The translations under genes were made by a program, and so were the position numbers. A DNA stretch of 64,000 nucleotides, taken from positions 1 to 64,000 of the forward strand of contig JAFUPA010000057.1 of NCBI GenBank assembly GCA_017481575.1. Reading direction: 5' to 3'. The stretch is from Clostridia bacterium. GTDB taxonomy: Bacteria > Bacillota > Clostridia > Oscillospirales > Acutalibacteraceae. Shown here piece by piece: positions 10,060 to 19,608 of this stretch; position 1 is the first letter of the stretch, and each line of letters begins with the position of its first letter. Below the pieces are notes generated by a model. That model made no database searches. It saw nothing but the letters and a program-made list of their open reading frames with translations, and was not told the DNA's origin.

Positions 10060-10098
10060 TAAATACCCCGTATTCATCAACACACAGGAGTGAAACCA

Positions 10099-12102
10099 TT
10101 GAATAATAGTCCCAATAAAAACAACGGCAACAAGAATGACCAGATGAAAAGACGAATTATGTCTTACTTGCCGTATATCCTTATTCCTCTAATGCTGGTC
10201 GTTGCAATCGGCATCGCAGGTAAAACTGCATCCGACAGAGCGGATAAAGTCGAATACTATGAGATTGTTCAGTATTTTGATGAGGGTAAGGTTGATAAGT
10301 TTTCGCTTAACCTGAGCAGCGGTACCTTGAAGTATACCCTCGAGGGTGAAGGCGAAAAGCAAAAAGAATACCGTGTTCCCAATGTCAACATTTTTGTAAA
10401 TGACATTAACGATATAGTCCGTGAGCATAACAAGGCGGCAACAAGCGAAGAAGATATGATTAAGTACGAGTTTATCTCGGGCTCAACAAGCTCATGGCTT
10501 TTAAATCTTGTTCCGTCACTTCTCACAATGGGCGTCCTTATCTTTTTGTTCCTGTTTATGATGCGCCGAATGAATTCTGCAGGCTCGGATATGAACAGAA
10601 CACTCAACTTCGGCAAAATCAATGCTAAAAAGCAGAAGGACGAGAAAGAAAAAACCACCTTTGATCAGGTGGCAGGCGCAGACGAGGAAAAGGAAGAGCT
10701 CAGCGAAATGGTTGATTTCCTCAAAAGCCCCAATAAGTTTAACACACTCGGTGCAAGAATTCCCAAGGGTGTGCTTCTCGTAGGCCCTCCGGGTACAGGT
10801 AAAACTCTTCTTGCCAGAGCAGTTGCAGGTGAAGCAGATGTTCCGTTCTTCTCCATTTCCGGTTCAGATTTTGTTGAGATGTATGTCGGTGTCGGTGCTT
10901 CAAGAGTACGTGACCTTTTCAATCAGGCAAAAAAGGAAGCCCCGTCAGTTATCTTTATTGACGAAATCGATGCTGTCGGACGTCACCGTGGCGCAGGTAT
11001 GGGCGGCGGACACGACGAAAGAGAGCAGACCCTTAACCAGCTTCTTGTTGAAATGGACGGCTTCGGCAAAAACGAAGGTGTTATCATCATAGCGGCAACC
11101 AACCGCCCCGATATTCTTGACCCTGCACTTCTTCGTCCGGGTCGTTTTGACCGTCAGGTAACTGTTGGTTATCCCGACGCCAAGGGCAGAGAGGCCATTC
11201 TTAAAGTTCACGCAAAGGGCAAGCCCTTTGCTCCCGACGTTGACCTTAAGGTTATCGCAAACTCAACTGTCGGCTTTGTCGGTGCTGATCTTGAAAACCT
11301 CCTTAACGAAGCGGCACTTCTTGCAGCTCGCAGAGGCAAAAAGGCAATTACAATGTCAGAGATTGAAGAAGCAACCCGTAAGGTTGTAATCGGTACAGAG
11401 AAGAAATCTCACAAGATGAGCGAGAAAGAAAAGCGTATGACCGCTTTCCACGAAGCAGGCCACGCAGTTTCTAGCTATTATCTTGATACACAGGACCCCG
11501 TCCATGAGGTTTCAATCATCCCCAGAGGTATGGCAGGCGGTTACACGCTCTACGTTCCAAAAGAGGATAAATCATACCGCTATAAGAGTGAAATGCTCGA
11601 TGAGCTCGTTTCACTTCTCGGCGGACGTGTTGCGGAGCAGATTGTCAGAGGCGACGTTTCAACAGGTGCTTCCAACGACATTGAAAGAGCAACAGAAGTT
11701 GCCAGAAATATGGTAACAAAGTACGGTATGAGTGACAATCTCGGCACAGTATGTTATGCAGGCTCAAACGACGAGGTATTCCTCGGCAGAGACTATGGCC
11801 ACGCAAAGAACTATTCCGAGTCAACAGCAAGAGCTATTGATGACGAAATCAAGAGCATCATTTCAAATGCTTATAAGCGTACAGAGGAAATCCTCACAGA
11901 GCACAGAGACAAGCTTGACGCTCTTGCAGATTACCTTGTTAAGCATGAGAAAATCGACGGCGAAAAGTTCAAGCAGCTTATGGAAGGCACGCTCGTTGAA
12001 GATGAAGAACCTCACGAGGTAATGGAAGCTGTCGACGAGATTAAACTCGACGCACCCGAAGAGGTAACAGAAGAAATTAACGAAGAAACAACTGAAGAAT
12101 AA
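10099..12102 (+). CDS. ftsH: ATP-dependent zinc metalloprotease FtsH
   Basis: This 667-aa membrane AAA+ protease performs quality control of membrane and regulatory proteins. Two membrane helices (about 17-35 and 135-155) flank an extracytoplasmic loop. The AAA domain has Walker A GPPGTGKT (229-236) and Walker [11 protein letters not shown], and the protease active site is HEAGH (451-455). The C-terminal tail is very acidic (many Glu). GTG at 10090 overlaps the AGGAG site, so TTG at 10099, 8 nt after it, is preferred. It is the last gene of the rnj-to-ftsH run and ends at a shared bidirectional terminator. Confidence 0.95.
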   Translation: MNNSPNKNNGNKNDQMKRRIMSYLPYILIPLMLVVAIGIAGKTASDRADKVEYYEIVQYFDEGKVDKFSLNLSSGTLKYTLEGEGEKQKEYRVPNVNIFVNDINDIVREHNKAATSEEDMIKYEFISGSTSSWLLNLVPSLLTMGVLIFLFLFMMRRMNSAGSDMNRTLNFGKINAKKQKDEKEKTTFDQVAGADEEKEELSEMVDFLKSPNKFNTLGARIPKGVLLVGPPGTGKTLLARAVAGEADVPFFSISGSDFVEMYVGVGASRVRDLFNQAKKEAPSVIFIDEIDAVGRHRGAGMGGGHDEREQTLNQLLVEMDGFGKNEGVIIIAATNRPDILDPALLRPGRFDRQVTVGYPDAKGREAILKVHAKGKPFAPDVDLKVIANSTVGFVGADLENLLNEAALLAARRGKKAITMSEIEEATRKVVIGTEKKSHKMSEKEKRMTAFHEAGHAVSSYYLDTQDPVHEVSIIPRGMAGGYTLYVPKEDKSYRYKSEMLDELVSLLGGRVAEQIVRGDVSTGASNDIERATEVARNMVTKYGMSDNLGTVCYAGSNDEVFLGRDYGHAKNYSESTARAIDDEIKSIISNAYKRTEEILTEHRDKLDALADYLVKHEKIDGEKFKQLMEGTLVEDEEPHEVMEAVDEIKLDAPEEVTEEINEETTEE

Positions 12103-12146
12103 AAGAATATCCACTCACCTCGAACGAAGTGAGTGGATATTCTTTT
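12101..12146. terminator. Bidirectional terminator between ftsH and the LCP gene
   Basis: An 18-bp perfect stem is formed by 12101-12118 and 12129-12146, with a 10-nt loop. It ends in a run of T on one side and starts with a run of A on the other, so it can stop transcription from both convergent genes. It begins at the ftsH stop codon. Confidence 0.9.
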
Positions 12147-12147
12147 A

Positions 12148-13254
12148 TTATTTTTCAGCTGACTGCGGAATCATATTGGGATAAAGCAAATCGTGTGTAT
12201 ACTTGTTTGTTTCTGCCCAGTTAAGAATAAGCACTTCCTTGCCGTCCCTCATTGTAAGAGGATGTGCTGTATGCGGAATTATATCCTCGTGAATTTCCAT
12301 CGAAAGATATTTCGGGGCATTTGCAACTTGGCTGATAAGCTCTGTCTTTGTAAAGTTTGTTGTAACAAGCGGAAGAACGTCATCAAGCAATTTAAGAAGT
12401 GTTGATGCAGACGATGTGCGAAGCTTGCCTGCAATGGCATTCAGCACAGCTCTCTGTCTGCCTGTTCTCTTACGGTCAGAGTCGATTGAACGAAGTCTTG
12501 CATAAGCAATTGCGTGTTCACCGTCAAGGTCATAAACACCGGCTTTGGATTTGCCTACAACAAGCCGTGCCTCCTGTGCCGTCATTTCAATCGGAACACC
12601 ACCGAGAATATCGATGATGTTCTGGAAACCGCTGAAGTCAACCGTAACATACTTGTCAATGCGTATCTTGTAGTTCTTTTCAATAGTTTCAATCAGTAGG
12701 CTTGCACCGCCGTAAGCGTGTGCGGCATTCAGTCGCTTGTTGCCGTAACCGGGGATAGCTACATAAACCGCACGTGAGAGGGAAACCATATTTATAACGT
12801 TGTTGATTGTGTTGATTGAAATAAGAATCATCGAGTCTGAACGTGTAAGATAATTTGAATACTTACCGTCTACACGGTCACCGTAGTCAACACCGACCAG
12901 AAGAACGTTATAAATTCTGTCATCATACCACAACACGTCATCACTTAAGTTTGCACGGATGTCGGCATCGGCATCGGCTTGCTCGTCAAATACAAGCTGC
13001 TCTTCTTTATCAATCTCAGGGTCAATTTCGCCCTCAACATCGCCGTAATTCATTTTACTCAGGTAACTGTTCACAAAGACAGCACCGCTTCCCACAAGCA
13101 AAGCAAGCACAAGCACTATTGCTGTCAGCACCCTTACAGCGCCTTTTTTCTTCTTTTTTGATTTGCGGCGCTTGTCCTCGTCGAGGATATCCTGTGCCGT
13201 TAACTTGTATTTATCGTTTTCAGGGTCAATAACCTGATACTTATTCTCGTCCAT
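12148..13254 (-). CDS. LytR-CpsA-Psr family cell-wall glycopolymer ligase
   Basis: This 368-aa protein belongs to the LCP family, which attaches teichoic acids or capsule polymers to peptidoglycan at the outer membrane face. A Lys/Arg-rich cytoplasmic start is followed by one membrane helix (about 40-62). The LCP core begins at NVLLVGVDYGDR and has the conserved RSDSMILISIN and MVSLSRAVYV segments, NKRLNAAHAYGG, and the DGEHAIAYARLR motif with RxRQ-type arginines. The ATG is preceded by AAGGAGGT. It faces ftsH and is divergent from the M42 peptidase gene, with its own promoter. Confidence 0.9.
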   Translation of the reverse strand: MDENKYQVIDPENDKYKLTAQDILDEDKRRKSKKKKKGAVRVLTAIVLVLALLVGSGAVFVNSYLSKMNYGDVEGEIDPEIDKEEQLVFDEQADADADIRANLSDDVLWYDDRIYNVLLVGVDYGDRVDGKYSNYLTRSDSMILISINTINNVINMVSLSRAVYVAIPGYGNKRLNAAHAYGGASLLIETIEKNYKIRIDKYVTVDFSGFQNIIDILGGVPIEMTAQEARLVVGKSKAGVYDLDGEHAIAYARLRSIDSDRKRTGRQRAVLNAIAGKLRTSSASTLLKLLDDVLPLVTTNFTKTELISQVANAPKYLSMEIHEDIIPHTAHPLTMRDGKEVLILNWAETNKYTHDLLYPNMIPQSAEK

Positions 13255-13279
13255 TTTTATACCTCCTTATACATATAGT

Positions 13280-13308
13280 ATTATACATTATTGAAAAAAG
13301 AAAATCAA
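13280..13308 (-). promoter_or_regulatory. Promoter of the LCP gene
   Basis: On the minus strand, TTGATT (13308-13303) and TATAAT (13285-13280) are 17 bp apart, about 26 bp upstream of the start codon. Confidence 0.7.
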
Positions 13309-13312
13309 CATA

Positions 13313-13341
13313 TTGCACATTTTAAAGTTTAAATGTATAAT
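13313..13341 (+). promoter_or_regulatory. Promoter of the M42 peptidase operon
   Basis: TTGCAC (13313-13318) and TATAAT (13336-13341) are 17 bp apart. The -10 element covers an in-frame ATG at 13333, which argues against that ATG and for the start at 13372. Confidence 0.7.
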
Positions 13342-13371
13342 AAAATATATTTGTTTGATAAGGTGATTTTG

Positions 13372-14394
13372 ATGTCAGAACTTAAAGATATGATAATCTC
13401 GCTGTCACAGGCAAACGGAACTCCGGGTCTCGAAAATGAGATTGCAGAAAAAATTGTCGAGTTCCTGCCCGAAGGAATGACGGCTCAAAAGGATAAAAAC
13501 AACAACGTCATTGCAACATTTGAGGGTACGGGCAAAACCTATCTTCTTGATGCGCACGCCGACAGAATCGGTCTCATTGTCACGGCTGTTACTGACGGCG
13601 GCTTTCTGCGTGTTGCAAAGTGCGGCGGTATGGATGCCCGAGTGCTTGCGGCGCAGGATGTAACCGTCTGGGGCAAGAAGCCCGTTTACGGTGTTATCAC
13701 CTCAACTCCGCCACATCTTCAGAGTGCGGACGATGCAGGCAAGGCAAAGGACTTTGACGATATGCTTGTAGATACAGGTCTTTCAAAGGAAGAAGCAGAA
13801 AAAATCATTTCTCCCGGAGACCGAATCACGGTCAAAAGCCCTGTGTCCGAGCTTCTTAATAACAGAATTTCGTGTGCCGCACTCGACGACAGAGCAGGCT
13901 GTGCGGTAATAATCAGAGCGGCTGAAATAATTGCGCAGTCCGAAAAAGCACCTAATCTCAAGCTTCTTTTTTCTGCGCAGGAGGAAACGGGCGGAACAGG
14001 TGCCGTTACGGGTAGCTTCAACATTGATGCCGACGAATGTATAAGCGTTGACGTCAGCTTTGCAGACGCACCCGATATGCCGTCTAAAAAATGCGGCAAG
14101 CTCGACAAGGGCCCGATGATTGGCTTCTCTCCCGTGCTTTCTTACGAAATCAGCCGTAAGCTTGAAACTGTTGCAAAGCAAAATAAGATTCCTTTCCAGC
14201 CTGAGCTTATGAGTGATGCCACAGGCACTAATGCCGACCACATCGCACTTTCAAGAGGCGGCATTAAAACGGGACTTGTGTCAATTCCTTTAAGAAATAT
14301 GCACACCGGTGTTGAGGTTGTGAGTGTTGCAGACGTTGAAAACTGTGCACGGCTTATTGCAAAATATATTTTAGGAGGCGGTCTTGATGCTTAA
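13372..14394 (+). CDS. M42 family metallopeptidase (first of a tandem pair)
   Basis: This 340-aa protein belongs to the M42 family of zinc or cobalt aminopeptidases (glutamyl aminopeptidase, FrvX and endoglucanase M type), which form large cytosolic particles that trim peptides. Metal ligands appear in DAHADRIG, LDDRAGCAVI and AQEETGGTGA. The start at 13372 follows AAGGTG at 6-nt spacing; the longer ORF from 13333 begins inside the promoter. Its end overlaps the next M42 gene by 8 bp. The two proteins are clearly related but not recent copies. The substrate cannot be inferred. Confidence 0.9.
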   Translation: MSELKDMIISLSQANGTPGLENEIAEKIVEFLPEGMTAQKDKNNNVIATFEGTGKTYLLDAHADRIGLIVTAVTDGGFLRVAKCGGMDARVLAAQDVTVWGKKPVYGVITSTPPHLQSADDAGKAKDFDDMLVDTGLSKEEAEKIISPGDRITVKSPVSELLNNRISCAALDDRAGCAVIIRAAEIIAQSEKAPNLKLLFSAQEETGGTGAVTGSFNIDADECISVDVSFADAPDMPSKKCGKLDKGPMIGFSPVLSYEISRKLETVAKQNKIPFQPELMSDATGTNADHIALSRGGIKTGLVSIPLRNMHTGVEVVSVADVENCARLIAKYILGGGLDA

Positions 14395-15403
14395 AACAAT
14401 CAAAGAGCTTTCATTGCTCGACGGCGTTTCGGGCAGAGAGCACGCTGTACGTGATTATATAATCAACGAAATCAAACCCTATGCCGACAGCATTGAAACT
14501 GACCCTCTCGGCAATCTTATTGTGTTCAAAAAGGGTGCAAAAACTTCGAAAAACAAAGTTATGCTCGATGCTCATATGGATGAGGTCGGTATGATGATAA
14601 CGCATATAAATTCTGACGGTACACTCGATTTTGAATGTGTCGGCGGTATTGACAAGCGTGTTATGCTCGGCAAACCCGTAACCGTCGGCGAGAAGAAAAT
14701 AAACGGTGTGATCGGTGTCAAGGCTGTGCATATGGTGTCTGCCTCCGAAAAGCTCAATATGCCGTCAACTATGTATATCGATATCGGTGCTGATACCAAA
14801 GAGGATGCCGAAAAGGTTGTCAGTCTCGGTGACTACGCTTGCTTTAATTCCGAGTTTGTTGAGTACGGAGACGGATTTATCAAGGGCAAAGCGCTTGACG
14901 ACAGAGCAGGCTGTGCAATCCTTATTGATATGATAAAATCCGACCTGCCTTATGATATGTACTTTAACTTTGCGGCAGGGGAGGAAGTCGGCTTCGGTAT
15001 TGCGGCAACAGCCTTTTACAGAGTTCAGCCCGACTATGCAATTGTAGTTGAAACAACAACTGCGGCTGACCTTGCCGATGTGCCTGAAAACAAAAAGGTA
15101 TGCTCACTCGGTGACGGCGGTGTCATTTCCTTTATGGACAGACGTACAATTTACCCGAAAGACCTTTTCGACAAAGCCTTTGAGCTTGCTGAAAAGCACG
15201 GAATAAAAGCACAGGTCAAGTCAATGGTTGCTGGCGGCAATAACGCAGGTGTAATTCACAAAACCGCAGGCGGTGTCAAAACAATCACAGTTTCTCTTCC
15301 TTGCCGTTATCTTCACTCGCCCTCGTGCGTGTTAAAGGTTGATGATATTACCGAAAGTGCAAGACTTATAAGAGTGCTTGCAGAGGAGCTTGCAAATGAT
15401 TAA
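14387..15403 (+). CDS. M42 family metallopeptidase (second of a tandem pair)
   Basis: This 338-aa aminopeptidase-like protein has the family motifs LDAHMDEVG, LDDRAGCAIL, AAGEEVGFG and a final CRYLHSPSCV segment containing the metal-ligand His. AGGAGG at 14373-14378 fits the ATG at 14387, not the TTG three bases earlier. It overlaps the previous gene by 8 bp and the next by 8 bp, which indicates translational coupling of all three. M42 enzymes can form mixed particles, so the pair may form a hetero-oligomer; that is inference. Confidence 0.9.
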   Translation: MLKTIKELSLLDGVSGREHAVRDYIINEIKPYADSIETDPLGNLIVFKKGAKTSKNKVMLDAHMDEVGMMITHINSDGTLDFECVGGIDKRVMLGKPVTVGEKKINGVIGVKAVHMVSASEKLNMPSTMYIDIGADTKEDAEKVVSLGDYACFNSEFVEYGDGFIKGKALDDRAGCAILIDMIKSDLPYDMYFNFAAGEEVGFGIAATAFYRVQPDYAIVVETTTAADLADVPENKKVCSLGDGGVISFMDRRTIYPKDLFDKAFELAEKHGIKAQVKSMVAGGNNAGVIHKTAGGVKTITVSLPCRYLHSPSCVLKVDDITESARLIRVLAEELAND

Positions 15404-16160
15404 AAGTGTTGAAAAAAACGATACGGCTTTTCTTTCATTTTGTGACCGTGATGTGTTCGGTACACGGATAAAAGCGTATTTCAACTGCTACTCGACGGAC
15501 TACGATTTTGTTAAATTCTGGGTACAGCTTGACGACAGCGGAAATGTAACGGCGGCAATCAGCCGTGTTGACGGGGATATGACCCTCACCGCCGAAAATA
15601 CAGATTACGAGGAGCTTTTACAGTTTGTCAGAATTGTAGGCTTCAATACTATTCAATGCAAGCGAAGCGTTGCTCAAAATCTCACCTCGGACGAAACCCT
15701 GTGGGGCTATGTTGTCCGATTTGAAAACGAAAAAGAAAACCTTGATATTAGTCTTAAAAGTTATTTTGACCTTAAAGAGATTTATGCTATAATCAAAGCC
15801 GAAAATCTGACGGGTGTCGGTGAGCTTCTGCCGTGGCTTTCGGACACGACCTTCCGTGTCAACCGCAACACCGCGCAACCTCTTTTGGCAGAGGCTGACG
15901 GCGAAAATGCAGGCTGTGCAATGGTACTTTTCCGTACCGACAAGGCGGCTCTGCTCGGCGCAGTTGCAACTGTACCGAGGTTCAGAGGCAGGGGAATTGC
16001 CCGTGCTCTTGTAACCCGTCTTGCAAACGAAGAGCTGAAGTCGGGCAGACGGACAGAGCTTCTTTGCAAAAACGACAGCATTGTCGATTTTTACAAATCA
16101 ATCGGCTTTAAAGCAGTGGATGAATGGAGTTTAATTACCAATGAAACAAAACTTTTTTAA
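15396..16160 (+). CDS. GNAT family N-acetyltransferase
   Basis: This 254-aa protein carries a GNAT fold in its C-terminal half. The acetyl-CoA binding motif A appears as ATVPRFRGRGIARALVTRLA (about 191-210), followed by the typical LLCKNDSIVDFYKSIGFK end. The N-terminal half (about 1-130) is a separate region with no motif I know. The ATG at 15396 follows GAGGAG by 8 nt; an upstream TTG is less likely. It overlaps both neighbours (8 bp and 20 bp). The substrate is unknown. Confidence 0.85.
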   Translation: MIKSVEKNDTAFLSFCDRDVFGTRIKAYFNCYSTDYDFVKFWVQLDDSGNVTAAISRVDGDMTLTAENTDYEELLQFVRIVGFNTIQCKRSVAQNLTSDETLWGYVVRFENEKENLDISLKSYFDLKEIYAIIKAENLTGVGELLPWLSDTTFRVNRNTAQPLLAEADGENAGCAMVLFRTDKAALLGAVATVPRFRGRGIARALVTRLANEELKSGRRTELLCKNDSIVDFYKSIGFKAVDEWSLITNETKLF

Positions 16161-17403
16161 AATAGATGCAAAGGTAAGCGATGCGGCACAAAAGGCACTC
16201 GAAGCCTTGAAACCGCAGTTTGCCGTTACTGATGAAATTACCGAATACAACCAGCAAAATGTGCTTTCAGCTTTTATTAAAAACAATGTCAGCGAAAGTA
16301 TGTTTGCAGAAAGCACGGGCTACGGCTACGGCGACAGAGGCCGTGAGGTTATCGACAGAGTTTTTGCAGAAATTGTCGGTGCGGAGGATGCGCTTGTCCG
16401 TCACAATTTCACCTGCGGAACACATACTCTTGCAGTTGCCCTTTACGGTATGCTTCGTCCGGGTGACATAATGCTTTGCGTTACAGGCACACCCTACGAC
16501 ACAATTCATTCCGTAATCGGAATAGACGGCAAGGGCGACGGCTCACTTGCAGATTACGGCATAATCTACAAGCAGGTTGACCTCAAGGACGGCAAGCCCG
16601 ACCTTGAAGCAATTAAAGAAGCTGTTAAAAAAGAAAAAATCAAGTTAGTTTACATACAGCGTTCAAGAGGTTATTCTCTTCGTCCGAGCCTTTCTTGCGA
16701 GGAAATCGGCGAGATTGCAAATGTAGTCAAGGCGAATTCTGATGCTGATATTATGGTCGATAACTGCTACGGCGAGTTTACACAGACCATTGAGCCGACC
16801 GAAGTCGGTGCAGATATAATCGCAGGCTCTCTTATCAAGAATGCAGGCGGCGGACTAGCCAGAACAGGCGGCTATGTCGCAGGCCGTGCAGACCTTGTTG
16901 AAAAGATTTCCTACCGACTCACAACTCCGGGTCTCGGCAGAGAGGTAGGAGCAACACTCGGTATGAGCCGTGAACTGTTTATGGGCATTTTCTTTGCTCC
17001 GCACACGGTAGGCGAGGCAATAAAGGCGGCATATTTCACCGCAGGACTTTTTGAACAGTTCGGCTTTGAAACTACCCCCAAGTCTACCGACCCGAGGTTT
17101 GATATCGTGCAGAGCGTTCTGCTTCGCAATGAAGAAAATCTCATTGCTTTTTGTCAGGGTATGCAGTCAGGTGCACCTATTGATGCCTTTGTTACTCCCG
17201 AGCCGTGGGATATGCCCGGCTACGACAATAAAGTTATTATGGCGGCAGGTGCGTTTATCGGCGGAGCTTCAATTGAGCTTTCGGCAGATGCACCGCTTCG
17301 TGAGCCTTATGCTGCTTGGATGCAGGGCGGACTTAATTTCCACAGCGCAAAAATGGGCATAATGCTTGCCGCACAGAAGATGGCAGAAAGAGGATTGATT
17401 TAA
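16141..17403 (+). CDS. Methionine gamma-lyase / 'aluminium resistance' family PLP enzyme
   Basis: This 420-aa PLP-dependent fold type I protein belongs to the family often annotated as aluminium resistance protein or methionine gamma-lyase (YnbB in Bacillus). The signature STGYGYGDRGRE is near residue 60, RHNFTCGTHTLA binds the cofactor phosphate, and the probable Schiff-base lysine is K233 in SLIKNAGGG. It probably cleaves a sulfur amino acid, but the true substrate is not settled for this family. It overlaps the GNAT gene by 20 bp and directly abuts the DUF2461 gene. Confidence 0.87.
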   Translation: MKQNFFKIDAKVSDAAQKALEALKPQFAVTDEITEYNQQNVLSAFIKNNVSESMFAESTGYGYGDRGREVIDRVFAEIVGAEDALVRHNFTCGTHTLAVALYGMLRPGDIMLCVTGTPYDTIHSVIGIDGKGDGSLADYGIIYKQVDLKDGKPDLEAIKEAVKKEKIKLVYIQRSRGYSLRPSLSCEEIGEIANVVKANSDADIMVDNCYGEFTQTIEPTEVGADIIAGSLIKNAGGGLARTGGYVAGRADLVEKISYRLTTPGLGREVGATLGMSRELFMGIFFAPHTVGEAIKAAYFTAGLFEQFGFETTPKSTDPRFDIVQSVLLRNEENLIAFCQGMQSGAPIDAFVTPEPWDMPGYDNKVIMAAGAFIGGASIELSADAPLREPYAAWMQGGLNFHSAKMGIMLAAQKMAERGLI

Positions 17404-18084
17404 TTGGCATACAACGGAATAAAACCTGATATACTTTTCCTTGCGGCACAGAATAAGTTTGAAAACAGCCGTGCTTTTTACGAGGAGCATAAGCAGGAGC
17501 TCAAGGACGGCTTCACAATCCCTATGCGTCAGATTGCGGCAGAAATCGTACCGCAGATTTACGAGCTTGACGACAAGGTTATGACCGACCCCGTTAAAAT
17601 GGTTTCACGCATTTTCCGTGATACTCGCTATTCAAAATATAAGCACCTCTACAGAGACAATATGTGGATAATGTTTATGCGCAACAAGCATGAGTGGCAG
17701 CAATATCCGTGTATGTGGTTTGAGGTGACGCAGAATTTCTGGTCTTACGGTGTCGGAATGTTTTGGGTGGATGCAACCTATCTCGAGCTTTACCGCAAGG
17801 CGCTTATCGAACGTCCGCAGGAGTTTTTGAAGGCAGTTGAAGATGTCGAAAAAACAGGTGCAATGTATTGTCCCGAGTTTTACAAAAAGCCGAAGCCGGG
17901 CGAGCCGATACCTGAAATCGAGCCTTATTACAATATAAAATATATGTCTTTTATGGCACAGCGCACAGACTTCAAAACACTCGAAAGCGAAGCACTTATT
18001 GACGAGCTTCAGGAAATTTATAAAAGCTTTTCGGGTATGTATTCATTCTTAAAATCAGTTTCCGATGAAAGGGCGATGTTATGA
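17404..18084 (+). CDS. DUF2461 family protein
   Basis: This 226-aa protein matches the DUF2461 (TIGR02453-like) family: FENSRAFYEEHKQEL near the start, RIFRDTRYSKYKHLYRDNMW in the middle, and a WFEV....YGVGMFWV core. The family has no proven function. The start is TTG immediately after the stop of the previous gene, with AGAGGA upstream, so it is coupled to it. Its last bases overlap the next gene (ATGA). No membrane segments are visible. Confidence 0.85.
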   Translation: MAYNGIKPDILFLAAQNKFENSRAFYEEHKQELKDGFTIPMRQIAAEIVPQIYELDDKVMTDPVKMVSRIFRDTRYSKYKHLYRDNMWIMFMRNKHEWQQYPCMWFEVTQNFWSYGVGMFWVDATYLELYRKALIERPQEFLKAVEDVEKTGAMYCPEFYKKPKPGEPIPEIEPYYNIKYMSFMAQRTDFKTLESEALIDELQEIYKSFSGMYSFLKSVSDERAML

Positions 18085-19595
18085 GTTTAATGGGTTTTAA
18101 AAGCGGCACGGATATAAGAGGCTACGGTGCTGAGGATTATTCAAACGAAAAACTCTATTTGAGTAATGAGACTGTTTCAAAAATTGCCGTTGCTTTTGCA
18201 GATTGGCTTTGCAAGCGAAACGGCAAGGAGTATAAAGACCTTACTGTTTCCGTCGGCAGAGATTCACGTGTTTCGGGCCCGAGAATAGTCGGTGCAGTTG
18301 CCGACACGCTTTCCGCACTCGGAGTTACGGTTAAAAATTGCTCACTTGCATCAACTCCTGCAATGTTTATGTCAACACTTGACCTTAAGTGCGACGGTGC
18401 TGTGCAGATTACCGCCAGCCACCACCCGTGGGAGAGAAACGGTCTCAAATTCTTTACGCCCGACGGCGGACTTGAAGGCTCTGATATTGCAGAGCTTCTC
18501 ACAAACGCTGAAAATATTGATATAAGCAAATTAAATCCCGACACTTCAAAAATCTCCGAAGTTGACTATATGAGCGACTATGCCGCACGGCTTCGTGAGA
18601 TGATTAAAAAGGGAGTCAATGCCGAAAACTACGACAAGCCCCTTGACGGCTTCAAAATCATAGTTGATGCAGGCAACGGTGTCGGCGGCTTCTATGCCGA
18701 AGATGTGTTGAAGCCTCTCGGTGCAGACATTGAGGGCAGTCAGTTCCTTGACCCTGACGGAATGTTCCCCAACCATATACCGAACCCCGAAAACCCCACA
18801 GCAATGGAATCTATTTGCTCTGCCGTAACAAACAGCAAGGCTGACCTTGGAATAATCTTTGACACCGACGTTGACCGTGCTGGCTGTGTTGACCGTGACG
18901 GCGAAGAGATAAACCGCAACCGCCTTGTTGCTCTCGCTTCTTACATTGCAATGGAGGGTCACGACAGCGGGGTTATTGTAACTGACTCTGTAACCTCTGA
19001 CGGACTCAAGACTTATATCGAGTCAATCGGCGGTGAGCATTACCGCTACAAGAGGGGATACAGAAACGTAATCAACAAGCAGATTGAGCTTAACAATAAC
19101 GGCATATTCTGCCCGCTTGCAATCGAAACTTCGGGTCATGCCGCCTTCAAAGAGAATTACTACCTTGACGACGGCGCTTACCTTATGACGAAAATCGTCA
19201 TTCTTCTTGCAAGGGATAAGACAGGCAACGCAATTCAGAATATCCTTGCACCTCTTCGTGAACCCGAAGAAGCAAAGGAGCTTCGCTTTGCAATCAAGTG
19301 TGAAGATTTCAAAGCCTACGGCGAAGACGTTATCGCAAAGCTTGAAAAGCACTATAGCGGCAGAAACGGCTGGACAATTGCTGACGATAACCGAGAGGGT
19401 ATGCGAATTTCCGCAGATAAGGAAAACGGAGACGGCTGGCTTCTTCTCCGCCTCAGTGTCCACGACCCGATAATGCCCCTTAATATCGAAAGCAACACCG
19501 TCGGAGGTGTAATGCAAATCGCAAAGGATTTCTATGAGTTCATCAAAACTTTCGATATGCTCGACATAACCCCGATTGAAAAGTTTATAGGTTAA
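18081..19595 (+). CDS. Phosphomannomutase/phosphoglucomutase family enzyme
   Basis: This 504-aa alpha-D-phosphohexomutase interconverts hexose 1- and 6-phosphates for cell-wall and glycan precursors. The phosphoserine loop is TASHHP (usual form TASHNP), the metal loop is DTDVDRAG, and the sugar loop is ETSGHAAF. The ATG overlaps the DUF2461 stop by 4 bp. It is the last of six coupled genes starting at 13372. The exact substrate is unclear. The family member used in peptidoglycan synthesis (GlmM) is shorter and has different loops, so this is probably not GlmM. Confidence 0.9.
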   Translation: MSLMGFKSGTDIRGYGAEDYSNEKLYLSNETVSKIAVAFADWLCKRNGKEYKDLTVSVGRDSRVSGPRIVGAVADTLSALGVTVKNCSLASTPAMFMSTLDLKCDGAVQITASHHPWERNGLKFFTPDGGLEGSDIAELLTNAENIDISKLNPDTSKISEVDYMSDYAARLREMIKKGVNAENYDKPLDGFKIIVDAGNGVGGFYAEDVLKPLGADIEGSQFLDPDGMFPNHIPNPENPTAMESICSAVTNSKADLGIIFDTDVDRAGCVDRDGEEINRNRLVALASYIAMEGHDSGVIVTDSVTSDGLKTYIESIGGEHYRYKRGYRNVINKQIELNNNGIFCPLAIETSGHAAFKENYYLDDGAYLMTKIVILLARDKTGNAIQNILAPLREPEEAKELRFAIKCEDFKAYGEDVIAKLEKHYSGRNGWTIADDNREGMRISADKENGDGWLLLRLSVHDPIMPLNIESNTVGGVMQIAKDFYEFIKTFDMLDITPIEKFIG

Positions 19596-19608
19596 AGGAA
19601 GTATAAAA

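Noticed and set aside
13333..13371. Longer N-terminus for the first M42 peptidase
   Set aside because: The ATG at 13333 lies within the promoter -10 element, has no ribosome binding site, and the added 13 residues do not fit the family start.
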